This document shows, piece after piece, positions 56,106 to 64,000 of a stretch of 64,000 nucleotides of DNA (within the stretch, counting starts at the first letter, position 1; each line of letters begins with the position of its first letter). Under the pieces are notes generated by a model. That model saw only the letters and a list, made by a program, of their open reading frames with translations, ran no database searches and was not told where the DNA came from. Source of the DNA: Incurvaria masculella (taxonomy: Eukaryota; Arthropoda; Insecta; Lepidoptera; Incurvariidae). A program made the position numbers and the translations under genes. The stretch is taken from contig OX335652.1 of assembly GCA_946894095.1 (NCBI GenBank), forward strand, positions 19,553,001 through 19,617,000, in the 5' to 3' direction.

Positions 56106-56245
56106 TAGTAAAACTACACTAAGTCATGTCATAATTTGATTGATCCGCGGATTCGATCAACCAGTGAAGAAGAACCCGCAAAGAAACTTCACTGGTCTAT
56201 AAATTATGTTTTTTTTTGGTCTTTTTTTTTCGTCCACATAATTGA
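56106..56245 (+). repeat. Family E-related fragment
   Basis: CAGTGAAGAAGAACCCGCAA and AGAAACTTCACTGGTC followed by a long T tract. Adjoins the 318 bp duplication. Confidence 0.5.
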
Positions 56246-56249
56246 TATA

Positions 56250-57130
56250 ACACAATTATGATTTCATACCTAAATGCTACTGCCAAACTTACATTGGTAG
56301 AACGGTCTGGAGCAAAGAACTAAGGACTACGAGGAAACAACAAACCACAATGTGAAAAGTCTTAATTAATAAATAAATTACTTAACTTAATAACCGGGGT
56401 TATACATAATTAAAACGTTTTCAGAAATGAAATATTCACTTTTTTTATTCTATTAACAAAAAAATATTATTTCGTCACTAAGAAAAGTTAATAGGTTAAA
56501 ATGTTCATAGCACAAACGAATCAACGAATCAATGAATAGAACTGATATTTTCGGAATGCTTCTAACATTTTTTTATAATGAAGACTAGTTTTCGTCGGAA
56601 CCTAGGCCGAACTAGGTCAATTTATAAAAAGTTTAAAAGTGAGCGGCGGCGGCCTAACAGGAAATTAATGCCGACTCGCTTAATTAAGATGCCAAAGTGA
56701 GCACCCTTGCTATGGACGTAGTGATTCTCATTTATTTTACATGAAAAAATTACGAGGTTTTATATATGAGTTCATTATTTATTTTATTTTTTTATAACAT
56801 AGATGGGGATTAAACTTAAATTTTATTTATTAGCAACATTATTAAAAAAATATAATTACAATGATTGATTTATTGAAAATTCTTTAATACGCCACAAAAA
56901 ACAATTTACAAAAGAAAGTATAGTGTAATAACAACATAAGTAGAGCGCAAAGGCGGGTGTATCCCTCGAAGAGATTTCTTCCAGCCAACGTTTGGGTGTT
57001 TGAGAAGTTCAAAAGGGATATATTCGTAGGTAGTGGCGGTAGGTTTGGTGGCATTGATTATTGACTAAAATATTGCTTATTGCAATAAAAATAAATATGA
57101 GAAAGTTTTGATGTGAAACTCAGTAAAAAC
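56250..57130. other. AT-rich sequence, no gene recognised
   Basis: Nothing supported. Confidence 0.25.
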
Positions 57131-57132
57131 AA

Positions 57133-57700
57133 TTATAAAAACCGCCGCTCATTCAATAATTCATGATTTACAAATAGCTCAAAATAAAATTATTAAAGTC
57201 CTCTTTCAATACGATCGCCTCTCTCACACTAACATCCTATACAAAGAAACAAAATTAATAAACATAACACAAATGTATAAATCCGACACATGCATATTGA
57301 TAAGAAAAATTCTACGGGGAGATGTACACATCAAGACGAGTTTCTTAACAAATAGTGACATACACACACACTTCACAAGAAACGCCCGGAACCTACGCGT
57401 CCCCACTCCTCGCACACTTTACGGTAAAAGAACTTTGCTATATGATAGTGTACAAATATTTAATAAGCTTCCAAATGAAATAAAAAACCTAGAGTCCGAT
57501 GACATTTTCACGACAGCTGTTAGAAATATTTTGCTAATAACTTAGACTAACTTTCTCATACTTTATATTTATAATATGGTTCTAACTATTAATTAATTGT
57601 ATTTTAACCGCAACGCAACAACGCAACATGTATACGCAAATTTAATGTTTCTCATATAAGTGAATGTAATGTTCTTTTGGGAAATAAAATATTCTTTAAC
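57133..57700 (+). pseudogene. Non-LTR retrotransposon ORF2 C-terminal remnant with 3' UTR
   Basis: Frame LQIAQNKIIKVLFQYDRLSH, TNILYKETKLINITQMYKS, then LRVPTPRTLYGKRTLLYDSV and IFNKLPNEIKNLESDD to a TAG at 57545. This is the typical post-RT end of jockey/CR1-like ORF2 (H-TN-LY, R-P---T-YG-RS--Y-----WN-LP). The N-terminal RT is missing. AATAAAATATTC at about 57683 may be its poly(A) signal. Confidence 0.7.
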
Positions 57701-57929
57701 CTGAAAAACATTAAATTCAGTAAAAAACTCACTGAAATTCAAAAGTATTTTGTTTAGAACTTGATAACAATTATCTGTTCGATATTTTAAATTCAATGGA
57801 TACGACATTACCGTTATCATATAATTTGAGGTTATAAAACTACATTTACATGTTTTGGAGGATTGTCATTCGAATTTAAAAACAATCAGAAATAGATAAA
57901 ACTGTTTGAAAAAATATCTCGAGTTTCGT

Positions 57930-58003
57930 CTTTAGCAGGATTCATACCTGTAACCTTTGGATTACATGTCTACTGCTCTGACCACTAAACTACCGAGACA
58001 ATT
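57930..58003 (-). repeat. tRNA-like sequence (SINE head or tRNA relic)
   Basis: The minus strand reads TCTCGGTAGTTTAGTGGTCA (box A) and GGTATGAATCCTGC (box B). The acceptor stem does not pair, so not called as a functional tRNA. Confidence 0.45.
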
Positions 58004-58245
58004 ACATCAGCCAGGAAATGTCTCGAGTAACTTCTAATCGACACAATGCTTCAAATTACGTCTTCTGTTTAAATAAAGGCTACTGGCCTACCCTAAGGCA
58101 TTTTGACGGCAATGATTGAGAATTCCTAATTATTATTATTATTATTTATATACACTAGCAGCTTAAAGCTTATGCGTGTACTTATATATTGAGTTCACTT
58201 TTTAAATATCTTTTATATTTTTGTGTTTCTGTTCTAGCATCATTA

Positions 58246-58298
58246 GTTTTTTTTTACATGCTTGTCAAGTTGATTTTTAAAACTGATATAGCACTTAT
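58246..58298 (-). pseudogene. LINE ORF2 extreme C-terminus (left of the insertion)
   Basis: Minus-strand codons ISAISVLKINLTSM then TAA, continuing the frame that ends at 58941 on the other side of the insertion. Confidence 0.7.
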
Positions 58299-58948
58299 GA
58301 GTCGTATTCACTACGTATAATATTCACAACGTATAATCTTATTTTTTTCCAAAAAATTAAAACCATGCATAACGTATAATAGTCACAACGTATAATGTTA
58401 TACGTTGTGCATGAGTTTAAAAATAAAATAAACTCTTTGCATCATGCAGAACGTATAATAGTCACAACGTATAATATTCCTAACATGAATTCACAAAAAA
58501 AGAAAACCATGCAGAACGTATAATATGCCAAGAAGCACTGCATAAAGCGCCCTAACAACGATACATTTAAGGCTGAAATTGCTACGAATCGATATCTGTT
58601 AAAGAGTAACAATTTGCTACAACGCTAATTGAGACGGTCGAAAAGACGCGTGCGAGTATAATCTTTAATATTATATCGATAAGGGCGCTTATCGTATGAA
58701 ATATTTTAGGATTATATGATATGCATGGTTTTCTTTTTTTGTTAAATAAAGATCATAACATTATACGTTGTGACTATTATACGTTATGCATGGAGAAATA
58801 AGTAATTAAATTTTTTGGACTTCTTCATGCACTACGTATAAGATTATACGATCTGCCGATTATACGTTGTGCATGGTTTTAAAATTTTGTTAAAATATGA
58901 CATTATACGATCTGCATATTATACGTTATGCCGTTCCCCCGCACTTAT
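58291..58948. mobile_element. 642 bp element with iterated AACGTATAAT and 8 bp target duplication
   Basis: GCACTTAT at 58291-58298 and 58941-58948 flanks 58299-58940. About 13 copies of ACGTATAAT/ATTATACGT lie in both orientations near the ends, e.g. CATGCATAACGTATAATAGT. The first and last 40 bp keep the motif at identical spacing as degenerate inverted ends. No transposase; non-autonomous. Confidence 0.85.
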
Positions 58949-59215
58949 TACTTCTTGTGGTGGCTTGTTCCAAGAGTCCACTACTCGGTTAGTAAGAAAG
59001 TGCTTTCTTGGGTTGGATTTGGAACAAGTTCGGTTTAGTTTTAAGGAATGTTTACGGAGTTTCTCGATGCTGTTCGTTTTGTACATTGAATTAAATTTGG
59101 CAAAGTCGTAATGACCATTTCATATTTTAAAAGTTTCGATGAGGTCTCCTCTTTGTCTTCTTTGTTCAAGTGTAGTAGACCCAGTGCGTCCAAGCGGCTT
59201 TCATATGACTTTTAC
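58941..59215 (-). pseudogene. LINE ORF2 C-terminal remnant (right of the insertion)
   Basis: Minus strand: KSYESRLDALGLLHL, frameshift, EQRRQRGDLIETFKI, a stop, NGHYDFAKFNSMYKTNSIEK, LRKHSLKLNRTCSKSN, PRKHFLTNRVVDSWNKPPQE. This is the conserved post-RT region of jockey/CR1-like ORF2 (L--L-L--RR-RGDLI, R--FF--RVV--WN-LP). Joined with 58246-58298 it reads PPQEVISAISVLKI. Confidence 0.8.
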
Positions 59216-59429
59216 CTCAGGTATAGAACCATCTTGGTTGCTCGCCTCCGGACTAATGTAACTTAACCTAACCTAATTTGATGTCATCACCAAGGTCGAT
59301 TTTGGTATCGGTCACTTGGGTCAGCCTGGATTTTAATCGATACATACGTTGAGTCGTTAAACTGCTCTCTTATTGAGAGCCCCGTGCTATTGTACGCCTA
59401 CCCAGGCAATTTGTAGATGGCACTCGCTT

Positions 59430-59510
59430 TTATTTACCTCATTTGGGTTCTGTAATACCTCTGCAAATATGCAATAAATTACTTGATTTTGATTTTGATT
59501 TTGAAATGGA
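59430..59510 (+). repeat. LINE-type 3' tail with (TTTTGA)n
   Basis: CAATAAATTACTTGATTTTG then GATTTTGATTTTGA: AATAAA followed by a hexamer tail as at many non-LTR 3' ends. Confidence 0.45.
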
Positions 59511-59514
59511 AATG

Positions 59515-60175
59515 CATCCCTGCGCTTCTGAAAACCCTAAGCAGAAAACAAAATGCAAACCAGTTATTCCCTGTCAAGTCGGTCGGCGAGCGTGCTTCCA
59601 ACAAGTTGTTACAAATTATGGCCAGAGCCGATATGATAGCGACTGCCTTAATTAACAGCCTCGACTGAAGCGGTCCTAGTTGCCCCTTCAGGATCGAAAA
59701 CTCCAATTAAGCAGCGAACTGCACTGCAACAGATAACAAGCAATTAAGCCCAGATTAAGTCGTACGCCTGTAGGGTCCCGGACCCGTTTTTGGCGCAGTA
59801 TCGGTGGTAGTTGGACAGTGTTGTTCTTCTGTAATCTTATTACTTTACATTCACGGATAAACAGTGTACATGTAAAATAATATGTCGAATAACAGAGAAA
59901 ATATAAATAAATATATGTTTGTAATTTGAGGGGCTCGTAGCCTCACGGAATATTGAGGAGGCAGGAAGTGAAACGTTTGTAAAATTGTTCCAGGACCGCT
60001 GTTACCGCTTTACTTAAGACCTTTTTGCTCCGCGAATGTATAATAGTCGCAATTGGCTTTCCCTCGTTAATCGATAACCAAACAACAAATCCACATTTGT
60101 TTAGTAAATATGAACCTTAACGTAATGGCTCTATGTTGGAATTCCAATACTGTTTGCAATCAAATGTTACGTCAC
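59515..60175. other. No gene recognised
   Basis: Overlapping 60-75 codon frames only. Confidence 0.25.
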
Positions 60176-60179
60176 TTTC

Positions 60180-60540
60180 GAACACGGCCGAGCGCCTCAC
60201 ACGCACGTGGTCACAAACAACGTAGCGAGACATGACCCGGCGAGCAAGACGACGCACGCCGCGACGCCATCTTATTTCGTAATGCATTTGTCGTAAGTTT
60301 TATCGCTATTCATGTAAATGAAACTTACCGGTGATACGAAACTCCTCTATTATGAAGGTTGTGCACCGGCGGTCGTATTTGCACGTTATTATGGCACAGT
60401 ACGGCATTACTGCTTTTCAATTTTAAATTGTATCACGGATAAGTTAATGCACAGGACAGCCGCAGAGGAGTGAATCATGCGCGTATGAAGTGAGCGGGTC
60501 CCCGCTAAAGACCGGCGCGCGAGTTCCGCCCACTTCACAA
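60180..60540. promoter_or_regulatory. CpG-rich patch, possible regulatory or exon sequence
   Basis: Locally CpG-dense (GACGACGCACGCCGCGACGC; ACCGGCGCGCGAGTTCCGCC) in AT-rich surroundings. No frame, splice signal or repeat assigned. Confidence 0.2.
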
Positions 60541-60559
60541 TTCTTACCTCCTAATTGTT

Positions 60560-60915
60560 CTGTGCGTAGCCTAGTGGCGTGGGGACTGGCCTAGCGTACC
60601 AGAGGTCTGGATTCAATTCCTCGCCGCGACATGCACCACTGTCTTTCTCTTTCTGAGTATGATAAGTGCATTTCGTAACGAATGCGAGCTGCTCCAAGGT
60701 TTGGAATCCATGTAAGACTGTATGTCCCCTTCCCCTACTAGGTGGTAGGGTTCGATGCCCGCCCGGGTTGGTACCATCATATTGGATGAAAAGATGGTCG
60801 GAGTGGCAAGGAAAAATTGTCCGTGTTTTCCATCCAGTTCAATGTAGCCGTGCACATAAAGGGAAGGTCCTGGCATTGCACCTAATTCCGTCGTGAATGT
60901 GGTGTATTGGGCTTA
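60560..60915 (+). mobile_element. Family D SINE, tRNA-headed
   Basis: GTAGCCTAGTGGCGTGGGGA, box B GGATTCAATTCC, complete body to GTGTATTGGGCTTA; tail lost. Confidence 0.88.
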
Positions 60916-61021
60916 TTTTTACCGTTGTAAAAGCTTGGATTTTGAAATATTTACATTTAGTGAGTGAAATGCAACGGATCCCATTTTTAGGGTTGCGAGC
61001 CCGACTCGACTACTCGGTTTT

Positions 61022-61068
61022 TATGCAACCTGAGATGATATTAGCCCAATTCACCACATTCCCGAAGG
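61022..61068 (-). repeat. Family D SINE fragment, right end interrupted
   Basis: GATATTAGCCCAATTCACCA and CATTCCCGAAGGAATT; continues at 61603 after an insertion. Confidence 0.7.
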
Positions 61069-61600
61069 AATTGTATTGTATTGCATTTCATTTTGTCAAA
61101 TTGGTAGACAACCTACACTCAGACAAGTCATTTTTTCTTATTTTAAGGCATACAAGCAAACATACATTCAGCTTACAATTTCTGGCAAATACCATCGTCA
61201 AATTTACTAAATAATTCAAACTAGTATAAAATATGTCAAGTTAATAATTAGTCAAGGGCTTTATGGTATATCATTATATGGTCATTTCATTAATTCTGAT
61301 TATAAATACTTATCATAAAACAATACAAAATATAAACGGTAAAAAGATTTAGTAGCAAACTGTGCCTACTATGGGTACAAAAAAAATATCGTACATTTAA
61401 AATTAACTAAATTTAAATGCAATTACTAATTCTTAATTAACTAAAAATCTTTGTCAGCTAGGGCCTCATTAAGGGTAAAGTAACTCTTTTCAGTAGACAT
61501 AGTTATTTATTTTTTATTTAATGGCATATGCTCCAGGATCTAATACTTAATACTATTACAAATGAAGCTATTTGAAACCTTAGTCAGTCTATTTTTAATA
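61069..61600 (+). repeat. Family E-related insertion in the D SINE
   Basis: TGTATTGTATTGCATTTCAT and ACACTCAGACAAGTCATTTT match the E 5' end; the rest is AT-rich and unassigned. Confidence 0.5.
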
Positions 61601-61602
61601 CA

Positions 61603-61650
61603 AGGTGCCATGCCAGGGCCTTTCCTTAATGAGCCCGGCTACATTGTTTT
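61603..61650 (-). repeat. Family D SINE fragment, continuation
   Basis: AGGTGCCATGCCAGGGCCTT and GAGCCCGGCTACATTG, the next D segment after 61068. Confidence 0.7.
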
Positions 61651-61654
61651 GGCT

Positions 61655-62595
61655 GGTTTTTCGTCTTGTATTTAAATGAAGATTTCTGATTTTCTTCTTT
61701 CTTTAAAGATGTTAAGTCATCTTAAGACCTTAATTAATTAGATGCTCACATTTTCACTGACGTGAAAATGCACCTAAATGAAACTCAAAACAAATAAACA
61801 TATACTTGTTATATAGCCATTTAACTTAGGTCATATGCATTATTTTATTTGAACTTGACTCGAATATTTTCATAAATTTATTTCGCTTGTACAAAATAGT
61901 GGTTTGAGCGTATTATTTCGGCCACGAACAAACCCCAGGACAAATTAATCGAGGTCTTAATTACTAAGAGAGACATAATCTAAACGAAGCAACCCTCCGT
62001 TGAGCCAAGCCAACCAAGTACATAGAATATGTGTTAGTTTAATTAAACTGTTGAATCCACCCACATTAATAACATACGGCTATGAACCCGCTGCGTACTC
62101 CAGATAGAATACGCACGAAATGTCTATTTTTCTGAGTTCGAGCATTATTTGAAATGAGAAAAGAATGCAATTATGAAAGTATATTGATTAGAAGGATAAC
62201 CTACACAAATATGCGCAGGTAATGTAATGTATACTACAATGTATACTACAATGTATTTTCACTTTTTTCTCTTTTTACGCATTTTACTACTCACATAAAT
62301 GTACAAAATTGTAACAGTTAGGTACTAGAGGAAATCTGGAATTGGCTTTAGTTTAAGGTAATTTTAATTTAAAAAAAATGTACTAGAAATGAAAGCTGTT
62401 GATTTCCCAATACAATAAAATAAAAATGAAACAAAAAGTCGTTATCTGTTTAGTTCAATAAATGTTATGTTTGCAAAAATATTTAAAATCTATACATAGA
62501 TTTAGCTGAAATGCAGTGTCGATATACCGTCAAAATGAAATAACACTAAATATGGCCACTTTTTAAATTGAGCTTGATTATTCACATTGACCTTT
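61655..62595. other. AT-rich sequence, no gene recognised
   Basis: Nothing supported. Confidence 0.25.
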
Positions 62596-62599
62596 TGTC

Positions 62600-62700
62600 A
62601 TTAGGTATGGCATGGCACCTCATTCCTTCCAGAATTAGGTGCCTGGGATAATATCATGACTGTGGGTGTGATATTAGATATTCTAGTTGAGTCACATTAA
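62600..62700 (+). repeat. Family D SINE tail fragment
   Basis: GGCATGGCACCTCATTCCTT, GATAATATCATGACTGTGGG and GAGTCACATTAAAAA. Confidence 0.65.
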
Positions 62701-62704
62701 AAAT

Positions 62705-63190
62705 CATGGACAATATTAACTACCTTATGTCCTCTTGCGTTTTGTAGTTAAGTCATTTAATTTAATTACAGGGCTTGGTTTCTAACAGAAATGCATCGAA
62801 ATATATGTAAGTGTGCAACCATGTAAATAATGTAAAATATTGTACCCGCCTTCAACGTATAAATGAAAATGTATCTCCTACCCTACAGTGAGAACATCTA
62901 GGATATCTAAAGACTTGTTTGCGCCGCGGGACTTACTAAAGGCCGTGGGTCCCTTATTGTGTTTTTTTATTTATTTTTTACTGACGCTCTCAGTCTTTAA
63001 GAAAGAAAGAAAGAAAAGAAAAATAAAGTTTATCTTGCACATTTTTCCAGTGTTATATAAAATTAGAAATTACTACTAAACAGTTTAAGTTGAAATTGTG
63101 AGTATAATAACAATAGTGTGCAAAAATTGCCATTGCTCAGCATGCCAGGGAGGTACGTAAATTGCCCTGCCTGGCGCTGGTTTTCAGCCG
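62705..63190. other. No gene recognised
   Basis: Includes a short GAAA-rich stretch near 63000. Nothing supported. Confidence 0.25.
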
Positions 63191-63194
63191 CTGC

Positions 63195-63300
63195 CGTGTG
63201 AGTGTGTGTGAGTTTGGTGAGGTGTGAGGGTGTGTACTGTTTGTGTATGAATGAAGGGTGTGAAGATGTGTGATTGTGTGTGAATTATGTGTGTATTTTA
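63195..63300. repeat. GT-rich simple sequence
   Basis: GTGAGTGTGTGTGAG and similar imperfect tracts. Confidence 0.7.
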
Positions 63301-63639
63301 AGTCTGCAATATTTATATGTCTGTGCTTTATGTTTGTTTATATCCGGGTAATATGTGTTTGAATATATTCCGTCAGGTGTTGTGTGCCTTCGGTGTTTAG
63401 TGTATATATATAGTGCAGTAGGTTAAGGAGTGGTTCACGTAGAAAAGCGCATTTCTTTTGTTTGTATATTAATGCTATTTTAATAGTATAGTATAAAATG
63501 TCTTTATGTTATTGTTAATTTATTTTGTGTAATAAGATTTTTGGAATTTGAATTTTAATTTCCATAATATTTGCATTACAAATTTTAATAATAATAATAA
63601 TAAAATAAAAATAAAATAGATAATAAAAGGCGAATTTTG

Positions 63640-63672
63640 AACATCCTTTTTTTGTAAGTCGGTTAAAAATAA
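63640..63672 (-). repeat. Fragment of the AACCGACTT element end
   Basis: The minus strand reads TTTTTAACCGACTTACAAAA then AAAGGATG, matching the left end at 51700. Confidence 0.5.
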
Positions 63673-64000
63673 TACTAAAACAAATGAAATCATACCGTGA
63701 GTAAGCCGTTTTCCACAAACCCTAAAATAAATGAAATCACTTATCTCAAAATAATGTGTCATAATAAAAATAAATCAATTTGTCAATTATTTTTTCTTAA
63801 ACCAATTGAAATGTAAATAGAGCGGGCAGCCATCGAAACACATTTGTAGCGCGACAGCATAGCCATGAGTTAGTGGAGAATGTCTAACTCTAGTTAGTTC
63901 CATTACGAGTTCGGAAAGCGCACCATCGATTATTCGTCGCAATAAATAGCGTCCTGGGAAGTTCGTACATATCCAAACATGTCGCATTACCTTGTATGAT

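Noticed and set aside
57930..58003. A functional tRNA gene on the minus strand
   Set aside because: Box A and B are good but acceptor and anticodon stems do not pair convincingly.

Overview
This is an AT-rich, repeat-dense stretch of nuclear DNA from a moth or butterfly (Lepidoptera). The evidence is one intact insect Toll-receptor gene of the long Toll-6/Toll-7/Tollo/18-wheeler type plus many interspersed repeats of kinds I know from lepidopteran genomes. Among these are the element opening GGCCAAGTGCGAGTC and closing with (GACG)n, tRNA-headed SINEs, TTAA-flanked MITEs and Helitron-like ends with a CCCGAGCGGAGC hairpin. Order, species and repeat-family statements are inference from pattern recognition; no database was searched.

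The only convincing functional protein gene is on the minus strand at 34651-38550. It is a 1299-codon uninterrupted reading frame for a type I membrane Toll receptor: signal peptide, about 23 LRRs, Cys cap, LRRNT, about 6 LRRs, second Cys cap, transmembrane segment, TIR domain and long tail. A GC/CpG-rich block at about 38640-39000 is its likely promoter and 5' leader. Two other places could hold exons (2231-2403 and 32441-32620, plus strand) but are weak.

The rest is mainly transposon-derived. Recurrent families, named here for reference: A, about 550 bp, TTAA ends with GGTGGCCC termini (9 copies); B, 480 bp, TTAA ends (3 copies, two of them as a large inverted pair); C, the GACGG element of about 300 bp (10 copies or fragments); D, a SINE body of about 400 bp carried behind either a tRNA-like or a 5S-rRNA-like head (about 20 copies or fragments); E, a roughly 150-500 bp repeat with a GAAGAAGA core (8 copies or fragments); F, a SINE with a leucine-tRNA-like head (2 copies); G, a 315 bp element with 44 bp inverted termini (2 copies). 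There are also a hAT element with a ZMYM1-like transposase remnant, a mariner remnant, two LINE ORF2 C-terminal remnants, several fold-back palindromes and a 642 bp element with an iterated AACGTATAAT motif and an 8 bp target duplication.

Layout: 1-8300, MITE, A/C/E copies and a possible exon; 8300-10700, a segmental duplication split by a SINE; 13900-17500, MITE, A copy and the triple nest fold-back > hAT > C; 17650-24400, mixed MITE/SINE/mariner, including the B inverted pair; 25400-31900, D/A/C copies, a Helitron-like end and a 46 bp minisatellite; 32400-39000, the Toll gene and its surroundings; 40400-49900, repeated A/C/D/E/G copies; 51700-56100, palindrome with telomere-like TTAGG repeats, 105 bp and 318 bp tandem duplications; 57100-59500, LINE remnants and the AACGTATAAT element; 60500-64000, D/E fragments and GT-rich sequence. 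At least ten nested insertions let relative ages be read directly, and several give clean empty-site proof of target duplications.
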